DNA from: Ktedonobacteraceae bacterium
GTDB lineage: Bacteria; Chloroflexota; Ktedonobacteria; Ktedonobacterales; Ktedonobacteraceae
Direction: 5' to 3'
Length of the DNA stretch: 19,371 nt
Assembly: GCA_014896635.1 (NCBI GenBank)
Contig: JADBKA010000084.1
Location: forward strand, 1 to 19,371
In this document: positions 1 through 7,614 of the stretch, in pieces
Layout of the letters: each line of letters begins with the position of its first letter
Numbering within the stretch: the stretch's first letter is position 1
Program-made: the position numbers and the translations under genes
The notes under the pieces: model-generated
Databases searched by the model: none
What the model was told of the DNA's origin: nothing
Seen by the model: only the letters and a program-made list of their open reading frames with translations

Positions 1-161
1 AGCATGCCGTTTGCCGCGCCGACGTAGAGTGTCGCATCTTGCAGGATCGGCTGATTGAAAACCTGGCCGTCAATCGCATAGAACCAGGTGAGCGAGCCGT
101 CGCTCGCCCGCAGGGCATATTCAGTGTGCTCAGACTGTGGATCTTGCTCGACGTCATGCAT
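1..161 (-). CDS. PQQ-type beta-propeller repeat protein, N-terminal part (cut by window edge)
   Basis: This gene reads leftward off the window, so only the first 53 residues are visible. Residues 16-53 (ALRASDGSLTWFYAIDGQVF, then NQPIL, LYVGAANGM) follow the PQQ_2/BamB-like blade pattern 'aLdaatG.l.W.y...g.v...P.v.dg.vYvGs.ng'. The family forms beta-propellers, used in enzymes, scaffolds or sensors, so the function cannot be set from one blade. I chose the ATG at 159-161 because a strong AAAGGAG lies 6 nt upstream on the minus strand. An in-frame ATG at about 200 would add 13 residues but has no ribosome binding site. No signal peptide is visible at either start, so the visible end suggests a cytoplasmic or internal propeller. 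It is divergent from the restriction-modification-like cassette. Confidence 0.6.
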   Translation of the reverse strand, partial: MHDVEQDPQSEHTEYALRASDGSLTWFYAIDGQVFNQPILQDATLYVGAANGM

Positions 162-265
162 CGCTGTCTCCTTTGAGATGTACTGTCCTGTTTTTTGCAT
201 TGTCTGCTGCAAGTATGAGACACAAAGTTGAAAAGAAGCTGAATAGGGGGAGCATTTTATAGATT

Positions 266-281
266 CCAGCGGACCAGCGGA
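266..281. repeat. Tandem 8-bp direct repeat upstream of the R-M-like cassette
   Basis: CCAGCGGA occurs twice in immediate succession (266-273 and 274-281). It lies 30-50 nt upstream of the likely -10 of the plus-strand cassette and inside the divergent intergenic region. It could be a direct-repeat protein site, but its short length also allows chance. Confidence 0.35.
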
Positions 282-310
282 CTATTCTGTATGCCCTGCC
301 CTTGAACTGT

Positions 311-318
311 GCTATACT
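311..318 (+). promoter_or_regulatory. Extended -10 (GCTATACT) of the R-M-like cassette
   Basis: TATACT at 313-318 is preceded by TGTGC and resembles other -10 elements in this window (TGCTATACT near 13515, TATACT near 5192). No good -35 lies 16-18 nt upstream. Transcription from here would start near 325, just upstream of the chosen start codon at 353, which argues against the longer reading frame beginning at 302. Confidence 0.4.
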
Positions 319-352
319 GCTAGTACATTATGTCAGTATGCCGGAGAAAGAT

Positions 353-1252
353 ATGGAGCAGGACGAGGAAGATCTCATCGAAATTGTTCCCGAACCGGAT
401 GAAAAACTTATAACAGGTACTACACGAGAAGAACGTTATTTTCAACTCTTCGTTACCGCTTTACGCTCTTGCGCTCAATATAAACCTATGTTTGGCAAAG
501 GACGAAAGGGCGGGTTAACATTGGAGCAGTTTCAGCAGATGTATGAGACTGATCCTTTCTATCATTGGGTGGGCCTGGACTCATCCCTTATGTATGCTGC
601 GCATAAAGCAGCGGGCGGGATGACTTCGATTTACCGTCAATTAGGAATTGGTGGTGAGTGGGTTTTTAGAAATGTCCTTCGTGATAGCTTGAATTTGTCG
701 GCAACAGAGGCTGTGTGGTCATATCAAGTTCCAGTAGCTAAAGGGAAGTCACGAACACTTACGTTGGATGGGCGTATTCAATTTGATCATATCAAGAGTC
801 TTGCCAGCAGAGAACATGTAAAACAATGGGCAGAGGAAGCAGCAGATAAACTATTTCTCCCAGCAGAAATGCGAAGAAATATAAAAGGTGTGGTTTTTGA
901 AGTACGCCAGGGATACAAAAGCAAGGACTCGAAACGGCAGAATGCTGATATCTTGAATGCCTCGAATGCCTATGTTAATTTCTATATCCCAGTTCTGCTT
1001 CTCCTCTCTACTCAGATAGATCAAGACGTGGCTCAGCGGTATATTCAGGCAAAATGGTTATTTTTAAATGGTTCTGTGAGAGGAAAAAGTACCGACAGCA
1101 CGTATGTCTTCTGTCGAGAAGTTCTTGGCTACGATCTGGCAAGTTTTTTCAGAGCTATTCATCTCGCATCAGGGCTGAGCTTGAAAAAGTTCTCTCTACA
1201 CTACTTGAGGCATAATATATATGATAGCACAGAATCCTCTAAAACGGCATAA
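353..1252 (+). CDS. Probable restriction endonuclease, family not identified
   Basis: This is a 299-residue soluble protein that I do not recognise with certainty. It sits directly before, and overlaps by 32 nt, a DNA methyltransferase, the arrangement of a type II restriction-modification pair. Within residues 181-196, FEVRQGYKSKDSKRQ is a charged E/K-rich strand-like stretch followed by NADILNASNAY. This could be a nuclease core, but no canonical PD-(D/E)xK can be read with confidence. I chose ATG 353 because CCGGAG (341-346) lies 6 nt upstream; the frame is open back to a TTG at 302, without any Shine-Dalgarno there. The gene is visibly richer in A and T than the acyl-CoA synthetase downstream, consistent with horizontal transfer. 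The alternative is a methyltransferase accessory or DNA-recognition protein. Confidence 0.5.
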   Translation: MEQDEEDLIEIVPEPDEKLITGTTREERYFQLFVTALRSCAQYKPMFGKGRKGGLTLEQFQQMYETDPFYHWVGLDSSLMYAAHKAAGGMTSIYRQLGIGGEWVFRNVLRDSLNLSATEAVWSYQVPVAKGKSRTLTLDGRIQFDHIKSLASREHVKQWAEEAADKLFLPAEMRRNIKGVVFEVRQGYKSKDSKRQNADILNASNAYVNFYIPVLLLLSTQIDQDVAQRYIQAKWLFLNGSVRGKSTDSTYVFCREVLGYDLASFFRAIHLASGLSLKKFSLHYLRHNIYDSTESSKTA

Positions 1253-2468
1253 CCATCTCTCCTTTAAGGGAAACCTCGATCATACACGTTATGGCTGGCT
1301 GCGGCTCACTCCCGCCTATTCAGTGCATCTTGTTTCAGAACTAATAGCTGCTCATGCAGGACCTGACGCAGTTGTGCTCGATCCGTTTTGTGGAACCGGC
1401 ACTACTGCTCTCAGTTGCGCAGAGCAGGGTATTGCATGTGATACTACAGATATTAACCCTTTTCTTCTCTGGCTCAGCCGCGTAAAAACTTATCCCTATA
1501 GTGCGCAGGAGCTTGATGTTTTTAAAACAGCATCAACACAGATTGTGCAAACTCTGCAAACTCTACAAACTGCTACAGACGATGTTTTATGGATTCCCCC
1601 TCTTTACCAGATTGAGAAGTGGTGGGATAGAGAAACCTTGTTCGCGCTGGCCCATGTAATAAATGGTATTAACGAATTAACGGGAAGAATACCAGAAACA
1701 GTCAGTAACTTGCTGAAAATTGCTTTTTGCCGCACAATGATTGAGCGGTCAAACGCAAGTTTCGGCCATCAGTCTATGTCATTTAAGAAAAGTGGGCAAC
1801 TTTCTCTATTTCTTACCGAGCGTGATCTGGTTGTAGAGAGCTGGGAGCGGTCAGTTTCTTTCATTGCTGAAGCAGCAGTTTCACCTATAACCAGAGAGCC
1901 TCGTATCTTCTTCTCTGATGCTCGTAATCTTCATTTAAATCTTGAAGAAAACTACTATTCCTGTGTGATTACCTCTCCCCCTTATCCCAATCGAATGAGT
2001 TATATTCGTGAGTTACGCCCGTATATGTACTGGCTGGGATACCTTACCAACGGTCGAGATGCGGGGGAGCTTGACTGGCAGGCCATTGGTGGAACGTGGG
2101 GCTGTGCTACTAGCAATTTGAATAAATGGGAGCCAGATCCGGTTGTCGAAGTCCCTTTTCCGGGATTCAATGATATTCTGGAAAGAATCGCACGTCATAG
2201 CCCGATCCTCTCCCGTTATGTCCATAAATATTTCCATGATATGGTTATGCATTGTAATAGCCTCTTTCGTGTGGTCAGACCGGGAGGCAGGATTATTTAT
2301 ATTGTGGGGAACTCGAAGTTCTATGATGTTCTGCTGCCCGTTGACTCCATCTTTGCCAGTCTCTTTGCAGGTGCAGGCTTCGAGGATATCAGTGTGCGCA
2401 TCATACGCAAACGTTCGTCGAAAAAAGAGTTGTTTGAGTTTGCTATTGCGGCGAAGAAGCCTGTGTAG
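1221..2468 (+). CDS. DNA methyltransferase (probable N4-cytosine or N6-adenine type)
   Basis: This 415-residue protein would transfer a methyl group from S-adenosylmethionine to DNA, protecting host sites from the upstream partner. The AdoMet motif I is DPFCGTGTT at residues 54-62, followed by an acidic DTTDINP near residue 75. The catalytic motif IV is TSPPYPNR at about 251-258; SPPY is usual for amino-methylating enzymes, especially N4-cytosine ones. Motif I precedes motif IV, so the order is not that of beta-class enzymes. A long middle region of about 170 residues may hold the target recognition part. A late strand, GGRIIYIVGNSKFYD (about residues 354-368), fits the end of the Rossmann fold. 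The start at 1221 lies inside the upstream gene, with GAGG about 10 nt before it, and implies translational coupling. An RNA methyltransferase is possible but less likely in this context. Confidence 0.8.
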   Translation: MIAQNPLKRHNHLSFKGNLDHTRYGWLRLTPAYSVHLVSELIAAHAGPDAVVLDPFCGTGTTALSCAEQGIACDTTDINPFLLWLSRVKTYPYSAQELDVFKTASTQIVQTLQTLQTATDDVLWIPPLYQIEKWWDRETLFALAHVINGINELTGRIPETVSNLLKIAFCRTMIERSNASFGHQSMSFKKSGQLSLFLTERDLVVESWERSVSFIAEAAVSPITREPRIFFSDARNLHLNLEENYYSCVITSPPYPNRMSYIRELRPYMYWLGYLTNGRDAGELDWQAIGGTWGCATSNLNKWEPDPVVEVPFPGFNDILERIARHSPILSRYVHKYFHDMVMHCNSLFRVVRPGGRIIYIVGNSKFYDVLLPVDSIFASLFAGAGFEDISVRIIRKRSSKKELFEFAIAAKKPV

Positions 2469-2497
2469 CGGGAAGTGACGGAGAGTTGTGACGAGTC

Positions 2498-2510
2498 ACA
2501 ACGTCGTTGT
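2498..2510. promoter_or_regulatory. Palindrome ACAACG-T-CGTTGT upstream of the acyl-CoA synthetase promoter
   Basis: This is a perfect 6-bp inverted repeat around a single central T. It overlaps a second palindrome, GTTGTGAC-GA-GTCACAAC (2485-2502). Its half-site ACAACG recurs in the palindrome at 2568-2583, which suggests that one regulator binds both. The hairpin could also act at the end of the methyltransferase transcript, but no T-tract follows. Confidence 0.45.
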
Positions 2511-2533
2511 ATACACGTGGGATGCACCAGCCT

Positions 2534-2562
2534 TTCAGGCTTCTATGTAAATATGATATGAT
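2534..2562 (+). promoter_or_regulatory. Candidate promoter of the acyl-CoA synthetase gene
   Basis: TATGAT (2557-2562) has a weak TTCAGG (2534-2539) 17 nt upstream. Overlapping alternatives exist in the run ATATGATATGATACT. The predicted start site near 2569 falls within the palindrome at 2568-2583. Confidence 0.45.
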
Positions 2563-2567
2563 ACTGA

Positions 2568-2583
2568 ACAACAACGTTGTTGT
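2568..2583. promoter_or_regulatory. 16-bp perfect palindrome at the acyl-CoA synthetase start site (candidate operator)
   Basis: ACAACAACGTTGTTGT is self-complementary over all 16 bases and lies 33 nt before the start codon, at the predicted +1. That is where a repressor would block transcription. TetR/FadR-type repressors often control acyl-CoA synthetase genes through such palindromes, but no such regulator is encoded in this window. Confidence 0.5.
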
Positions 2584-2616
2584 CTTGCTGAATGCGATAT
2601 ATTTCGGAGGCTTGTT

Positions 2617-4287
2617 ATGGCTGCATCGAAAACCCCCAATATGACCGACTATGAAGTCGAGTGCCGCGATTTCCACCTGGATGTCCCCGAATATTTTAAC
2701 TTTGCCACCGATGTGATCGGCAAATGGGCGCAGAACCCGGCGAAGCTGGCGATGCTCTGGCTTGGGCAGCATGGCGAGGAGAAGCACATCACCTTCGCCG
2801 AATTTGCCGCAGGCTCCAGCCGGGCCGCCAATGCTTTTGTACGCCTGGGCATGCAGAAAGGCGACCGCGTGATGGTCATGCTGCCGCGCATCCCTGAATG
2901 GTGGGAGAGCGTGCTCGGCCTGATCAAACTGGGCGTGATTGCCATTCCCTGTACAACGCTACTCACGCCCAGAGATATCCAGTACCGCGCCGAAGTGGCC
3001 GAGGTGCAGGGCATTATTACCGACCGTGAGGGCGCGGCGAAGTTTGACCAGGTGCGCGGCGAATGCCCAACCATTAAATACACCATCCTCGTTGACGAGG
3101 AAAATGCAGCGCGCGCGAACTGGACGAACTATCATAAGATTGTGGCAAATGCCTCTCCTGAATTCACTGGCCCAAAAACCCGCAGCGACGATCCCTGTCT
3201 CGTCTATTTTACGTCTGGCACGGTCGGCTATCCCAAGATGGTGCTGCACACGCAGGCCAGCTATCCCATCGGTCATACCATCACCGGCAAATACTGGCTC
3301 GACCTGCATGAAGACGACCTGCACTGGAACGTCTCAGAGATGGGCTGGGCCAAAGCCGCCTGGTCGAATCTGTTCGGTCCCTGGGTGATGGGCGCCGCCA
3401 TGTTTATGCAGGACGCGCGCGGCAAATTCGATCCCTTTGAAACGCTGGAAATGCTCAATAAATATCCCATTACTACGTTTTGTGCTCCCCCGACGGTCTA
3501 TCGCATGCTGGTGCTGGATCAGCCGCTGGCGTATTTAAAGACGCATCCTTTGAAGGCGCTGCGCCACTGTGTCGGCGCGGGCGAGCCTTTGAATCCCGAA
3601 GTGATCCGCGCCTGGGAACTGGCGACCGGCCTGACGATCCGCGACGGCTACGGGCAGACCGAGACGGTGCTGCTCTGTGGCAATTTCCCCCCGCTTGCGG
3701 TAAAACCCGGCTCGATGGGCAAGCCATCCCCTGGCTTTGAGGTAAGCGTTATCGACCACGATGGCAGCGAGTTGCCGCCGGGCAAGGAAGGTGATATTGC
3801 TATTCGGGTCAGGCCGCACCGGCCCACATGGATGTTCAAGGAATACTGGCGCAATCCCGAAGCCACGCAAGCCTGTATTCGTGGCGACTGGTATATCACA
3901 GGAGACCGCGCGTATAAAGACGAAGATGGCTACTTCTGGTTCGTCGGACGGGCCGATGATGTGATCATCAGTGCCGGCTATCGCATTGGTCCGTTTGAGG
4001 TTGAGAGCGCGCTGAAGGAGCATCCGGCGGTGGCTGAGTCCGCCGTGATCGCCAGTCCTGATGAGATGCGTGGCGAGATCGTCAAAGCCTACGTGATTCT
4101 CGCGCCCGGCTATCAGCCATCGTCTGAACTGGCTCAGGAGTTGCAGGAACACGTGAAGAGGGTCACGGCTCCCTACAAGTATCCGCGCGAAATCGAGTTC
4201 GTTGACAGCCTGCCCAAGACGATTTCGGGCAAGATTCGCCGCGTCGAACTGCGCGAATGGGAGCGTAAGAAGAAGTTGGGGAAGTAG
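2617..4287 (+). CDS. Acyl-CoA synthetase (medium-chain / ACSM-like), ANL superfamily
   Basis: This enzyme activates a carboxylic acid to an acyl-AMP and then to an acyl-CoA thioester in the cytoplasm, feeding beta-oxidation or related pathways. All landmarks of a complete 556-residue ANL enzyme are present. The phosphate-binding loop TSGTVGYPK lies near residue 200, and GYGQTET at 344-350 contacts the adenylate. TGDRAYKDEDGYFWFVGRAD leads to the hinge near 430-447. The motif GYRIGPFEVE lies near 452-461, and the catalytic lysine is in PKTISGKIRR near 538. The overall pattern (DLHWNVSEMGWAKAAW, FGPW) resembles the medium-chain ACSM branch more than acetyl-CoA synthetase or long-chain FadD. The substrate cannot be fixed from sequence alone. 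CGGAGG sits 6 nt before the ATG. The gene appears to be transcribed alone. Confidence 0.9.
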   Translation: MAASKTPNMTDYEVECRDFHLDVPEYFNFATDVIGKWAQNPAKLAMLWLGQHGEEKHITFAEFAAGSSRAANAFVRLGMQKGDRVMVMLPRIPEWWESVLGLIKLGVIAIPCTTLLTPRDIQYRAEVAEVQGIITDREGAAKFDQVRGECPTIKYTILVDEENAARANWTNYHKIVANASPEFTGPKTRSDDPCLVYFTSGTVGYPKMVLHTQASYPIGHTITGKYWLDLHEDDLHWNVSEMGWAKAAWSNLFGPWVMGAAMFMQDARGKFDPFETLEMLNKYPITTFCAPPTVYRMLVLDQPLAYLKTHPLKALRHCVGAGEPLNPEVIRAWELATGLTIRDGYGQTETVLLCGNFPPLAVKPGSMGKPSPGFEVSVIDHDGSELPPGKEGDIAIRVRPHRPTWMFKEYWRNPEATQACIRGDWYITGDRAYKDEDGYFWFVGRADDVIISAGYRIGPFEVESALKEHPAVAESAVIASPDEMRGEIVKAYVILAPGYQPSSELAQELQEHVKRVTAPYKYPREIEFVDSLPKTISGKIRRVELREWERKKKLGK

Positions 4288-4328
4288 AGTTTTCGGATTC
4301 TACTACTAACGCGCTCAAGATTATGCAA

Positions 4329-4367
4329 CTGGCCGGCCTGCCAGTCAAAATCCTGCGGACCGGCCAG
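4329..4367. terminator. Inverted repeat between convergent genes, possible terminator
   Basis: CTGGCCGG (4329-4336) pairs with CCGGCCAG (4360-4367) across a 23-nt loop. It lies between the ends of the acyl-CoA synthetase and the small minus-strand gene. No clear T-run follows on either strand, so this would be a weak or Rho-assisted terminator. Confidence 0.3.
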
Positions 4368-4409
4368 AGATAGGACCTCTCTAAAAACGAGTCTGCTTCA
4401 GGATGCGTC

Positions 4410-4949
4410 TTACTGGTTAGTGGCGGCCGTGGCGGTGGCCACCGATGTGGGTGGAGTGGGCGTTCCTGCCTTCTGCTTCTTTTTGCCGTCGGCGCCGAGA
4501 AGCTTCCCAAGCTGCTGATGGTTCTTCTGCATGCGTTTGACCAGCGCATCAACCTGTTTTTGTGTCAGGCCGCCGGAGTCCACAGCCGGCTTGAGGCCGC
4601 TCTGGAAGGCGCGGGCGATGAGCGTATTGAGCTGCTCCGGGCTGACATGCTGAGCTTTTGCAATATCGTCCAGGCTTTTGCCTTCCTGCAATTGAGCTGT
4701 CAACTGTTCAGGCGTGAGGTGCAGTCCCTGAGCGATCTGCTGCTTGATCTGAGGACCATACTGCTTCAGGTAAATGGCGTAGGGATTGGCTGCTGCGGTA
4801 GGAAGCGGTGTCGCGGTGGCTGTTGGCGTGGCGCTGGCCGGGCTTTTCGCCGAGATGAAGCCCGGCAGGATGACGAAGACGCCGATGCCGAGCACGATCA
4901 GGACCAGGATAACAACTCCCCCCATGAGAAACAGCATGCGTCGTTCCAT
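4410..4949 (-). CDS. Small membrane-anchored protein of unknown function
   Basis: This 179-residue protein has one N-terminal hydrophobic helix (about 6-29, preceded by MERR). A Ala/Thr/Pro-rich spacer follows (36-54), then a helical region. In it LTPEQLTAQLQEGKSLDDIA (78-97) is followed by HVSPEQLNTLIARAF (101-115) and GGLTQKQVDALVKRM (126-140). These units resemble the LTxEQL..L..GKSLa.IA helix-turn units found in secreted or membrane proteins of Gram-positive-like bacteria, whose role is not established. The tail is Lys-rich and then Thr/Pro/Ala-rich. The N-in orientation suggests that the helical part faces outside. CGGAG lies about 10 nt before the ATG; a second ATG 4 codons in is possible. 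The gene is divergent from the response regulator gene, with 288 nt between them. Confidence 0.7.
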   Translation of the reverse strand: MERRMLFLMGGVVILVLIVLGIGVFVILPGFISAKSPASATPTATATPLPTAAANPYAIYLKQYGPQIKQQIAQGLHLTPEQLTAQLQEGKSLDDIAKAQHVSPEQLNTLIARAFQSGLKPAVDSGGLTQKQVDALVKRMQKNHQQLGKLLGADGKKKQKAGTPTPPTSVATATAATNQ

Positions 4950-5191
4950 ATGAGTAATGCTCCGTTGATTCTTCTGTATTAAACTTCAATAACTTTCATA
5001 ACTGAAAAATTTTGGTACATTTTTTAAGAGCGAAGCGGGAAATGCTCTCAAACTTCCCCTTTGATTTTCGTTCTCAGGATAGCATGTAGAGGTACGGAAG
5101 GTGTCTGAGAATGATCAAGATTTGCTCAAGTTCGTGGCAAAAGATGTAAGAGGTAACAGGAATGCCTGTACTTCGCGGGCGAATGTGCTAC

Positions 5192-5197
5192 TATACT
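5192..5197 (+). promoter_or_regulatory. -10 element of the two-component operon
   Basis: TATACT lies 41 nt before the response regulator start codon, in the context GTGCTACTATACTGAC. No convincing -35 is present at the usual distance, so an activator or another sigma factor may help. The rest of the 4950-5237 divergent region shows only AT-rich stretches and a short imperfect inverted repeat (AGAGC/GCTCT at 5027-5048). Confidence 0.4.
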
Positions 5198-5237
5198 GAC
5201 AGGTTTTATCGAAATTCCCATCGTGAGGGTCCGGCGG

Positions 5238-5975
5238 ATGGCACAGAAGATTCTCATAATTGAAGATGAAGACGGTATTATTCACCTGCTTAACCTGTAT
5301 CTCAAGGCGGCTGGCTATAGTATCGTGGTGGCGAAGGATGGAGCGGACGGGCTGGCGCTGCATGCGCGTGAGCAACCCGACCTGGTGATTCTGGACATTA
5401 TGCTGCCGGCGCTGGATGGTTTTGAAGTCTGCCGGCGCATGCGGGCCTGGTCGAAGACGCCGATTCTGATGCTCACAGCGCGCAGTGATGAGGATGACCG
5501 TATTAACGGACTGGAGCTTGGCGCCGACGACTACCTGGTGAAGCCGTTCAGTCCGCGCGAGCTGGTCAGTCGTGTCAGGGCGATTCTGCGACGGACCGGC
5601 ACACAGAGCAGCACAGATGGTCAGGCTGTTGCGCCGGGAGCTGGTAGTGAGAACAAAGAATTACTGCATTTTCCAGGTCTTTTGATTGATCTGGCGGCTC
5701 GCCGTGTCGAAGTACAGGGGAAAGAAGTCGCGCTCACGCCGACCGAGTTCGATCTGTTGGCGCTACTGGCCCGCTCACCTGACCGCGTGTTTACGCGCGA
5801 GATGCTGATGAATAAGGTCTGGGGCTACGACTATCTTGGCGATGGGCATACCATTGATGTCCATATCAGTGCGCTTCGTAAAAAAATAGAGGTTGATCCT
5901 GGACAGCGTTATATCAAGACTGTCTGGCGTGTCGGGTATCGCTTTGAAGTCAAAGCCCGCCCGGCAGCCTCATAA
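5238..5975 (+). CDS. OmpR/PhoB-family response regulator
   Basis: This 245-residue DNA-binding response regulator receives phosphate from the kinase encoded 15 nt downstream. The receiver domain spans about 1-120. The acidic pocket is IIEDED (7-12), the phospho-acceptor Asp53 is in ILDIMLP, Thr80 is in LMLTA, and Lys102 is in VKPF. A variable linker (122-145) leads to a winged-helix DNA-binding domain. Its markers are LTPTEFDLLALLARSPDRVF, WGYDYLGDGHTIDVHISALR and the final VWRVGYRFE. ATG 5238 is preferred because GAGGG lies 7 nt upstream; an in-frame GTG at 5223 lacks a ribosome binding site. The target promoters are not evident from this window. Confidence 0.93.
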   Translation: MAQKILIIEDEDGIIHLLNLYLKAAGYSIVVAKDGADGLALHAREQPDLVILDIMLPALDGFEVCRRMRAWSKTPILMLTARSDEDDRINGLELGADDYLVKPFSPRELVSRVRAILRRTGTQSSTDGQAVAPGAGSENKELLHFPGLLIDLAARRVEVQGKEVALTPTEFDLLALLARSPDRVFTREMLMNKVWGYDYLGDGHTIDVHISALRKKIEVDPGQRYIKTVWRVGYRFEVKARPAAS

Positions 5976-5990
5976 CAGAGGAGCAATGCA

Positions 5991-7613
5991 ATGCGTATTC
6001 GCTGGTGGCAAAGCATTCGCTGGCGCCTGGCTCTGACTTCGGTTGTGCTCTCATTGCTGGCAACGGGACTGCTGGCGCTGACCTTCATCGGCGCACTTTT
6101 CTACTACTATGGCGTAGAGCAGAAAAGTCGCATGTCTGCGCTTGCCACCGACAAAGCTCAGAGCATTGGCATGGACTTTGCGCAAAACCTCAACCTGTAT
6201 AAAGCTGTACAGAATCGGATGCCGACGCTTGCGCAAAACCAGAGTATGCAGGGGCAATATCTGTTCATTGTCCTTGACAGGCGAGCTAATCTGGTCTATC
6301 CGCGTTTCACGAAGAACGATCCCAAAAACGCGCTCCTGACCTACCTGTTGAAGCTCACCGATCAGTCGTTTCAAAAAGATGACTTTTCGACGCTGACCGT
6401 TGCCATCCGCGATGCTTTGCTGCATGGCGTGCCGACGAGCAGTGAGTTCAGCCGCAGTGGTCCTTTCAATCTGGGACAGCCATATGCCGTGCAATCCATT
6501 TTCTACAATGGAGAGAATGATGGGCAGGTGATCGGCGTACTGGTGGTGACGCCGCGCTCAAGCGACGTCCCGGCCTTCGTCTCAAGCGTCGGTGGTACTG
6601 TGCTGATCGCAGCGGGGATTATCGCGCTGCTGGCCGCGCTTGTAGCGATCTACTTCTCCCGCTCGATCACCCGTCCCCTGACCAGGCTCACCAGGGCCGC
6701 GCGCGTGCTCGGCACCGGTGATTACAGCGTGCAGGTGGCGACCGGCGCTCCTGGTGAACTGGGCGAACTGGCCCGCACATTTAACGAGATGGCGGCACAG
6801 CTCAACCGCGACGTGGAAGAACTGAAGAAGCAGGAGAGCTGGCGGCGCGAGTTGATCATGAGCATTACTCACGATCTTGCGACGCCGCTGACGGCAATTG
6901 CCGGTCTGGGCGAGGCGCTGGTCGATGGTGTGAATCAGAGCCGCGAAGATTACGAGGCAACCGGCAGTATCATTGTACGTGAAACGCTGCGCCTGCGCCG
7001 CCTGGTGCAGGATCTGCATGTGATGGCGAAAGTCGAGGCGGGTGCGCTGCATCCCCGCAAGAAGGACGTGCGCCTGGCCGCGCTGGTCGATGAGGTATTG
7101 GCGGTACTGGCGCCGGAATTTGAACGAGTGCGGGTTGAGCCATTGAATAACATCTCCTATAATCTGCCGCTCGTTCAGGCTGATGCCGATATGTTGATGC
7201 GCGTCTTCTCCAATCTTTGCGATAATGCGCTACGCCATACGCCTGCTGGCGGCACCGTCACCATTGACGCGCTGGCCAGGGAAAAAATGCTGGTGGTTTC
7301 CGTCACCGATACCGGCGAAGGCATTCCTCCTCAGGCGCTCGCGCGTGTCTTCGAGCGTTTCTACCGTGCCGACAGCGCGCGCCAGTCGAGCACCGGCGGC
7401 AGTGGTCTGGGACTCGCCATCGTGCGCGCTATTGTGGAAGCGCATGGCGGAGTCGTATGGGCCGAGAATATCTCTGGAGCCGGCGCTCGCATCAGTTTTA
7501 CGCTGCCCTGCCCGGCAGCCGGAGAGCAGCAGGACATAGGCAATGAGATAACGCTGCGCATTACAAGGGACAAAAGAAAACTGCACAGGAATCGTTTACA
7601 GGCGAGTGCATAA
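5991..7613 (+). CDS. Membrane sensor histidine kinase with HAMP domain
   Basis: This 540-residue kinase is the likely partner of the response regulator just upstream (15-nt gap; AGAGGAG 7 nt before the ATG). Two membrane helices (about 13-38 and 199-222) enclose an extracellular sensor region of about 160 residues with no recognised domain. A HAMP linker follows (223-275, SITRPLTRLTRAA). The H-box SITHDLATPLTAI carries His294. The ATP-binding domain has N-box NLCDNALRHTP (near 408-418), DTGEGIP (near 439), FERFYRAD and GGSGLGLAIV (near 468). The catalytic set is intact. After the usual end of the ATPase domain there is a basic tail of about 30 residues (through KLHRNRLQASA). The stop codon lies one base from the stop of the convergent GH130 gene. 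Confidence 0.92.
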   Translation: MRIRWWQSIRWRLALTSVVLSLLATGLLALTFIGALFYYYGVEQKSRMSALATDKAQSIGMDFAQNLNLYKAVQNRMPTLAQNQSMQGQYLFIVLDRRANLVYPRFTKNDPKNALLTYLLKLTDQSFQKDDFSTLTVAIRDALLHGVPTSSEFSRSGPFNLGQPYAVQSIFYNGENDGQVIGVLVVTPRSSDVPAFVSSVGGTVLIAAGIIALLAALVAIYFSRSITRPLTRLTRAARVLGTGDYSVQVATGAPGELGELARTFNEMAAQLNRDVEELKKQESWRRELIMSITHDLATPLTAIAGLGEALVDGVNQSREDYEATGSIIVRETLRLRRLVQDLHVMAKVEAGALHPRKKDVRLAALVDEVLAVLAPEFERVRVEPLNNISYNLPLVQADADMLMRVFSNLCDNALRHTPAGGTVTIDALAREKMLVVSVTDTGEGIPPQALARVFERFYRADSARQSSTGGSGLGLAIVRAIVEAHGGVVWAENISGAGARISFTLPCPAAGEQQDIGNEITLRITRDKRKLHRNRLQASA

Positions 7614-7614
7614 A

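Noticed and set aside
3535..4152. 205-codon open frame antisense to the acyl-CoA synthetase
   Set aside because: It mirrors a GC-rich coding gene, and its sequence has no domain-like pattern.
4518..4982. 154-codon open frame opposite the small membrane protein
   Set aside because: The minus-strand gene has a TM helix and repeat units, while this frame shows only Cys/Arg-rich, shadow-like sequence.
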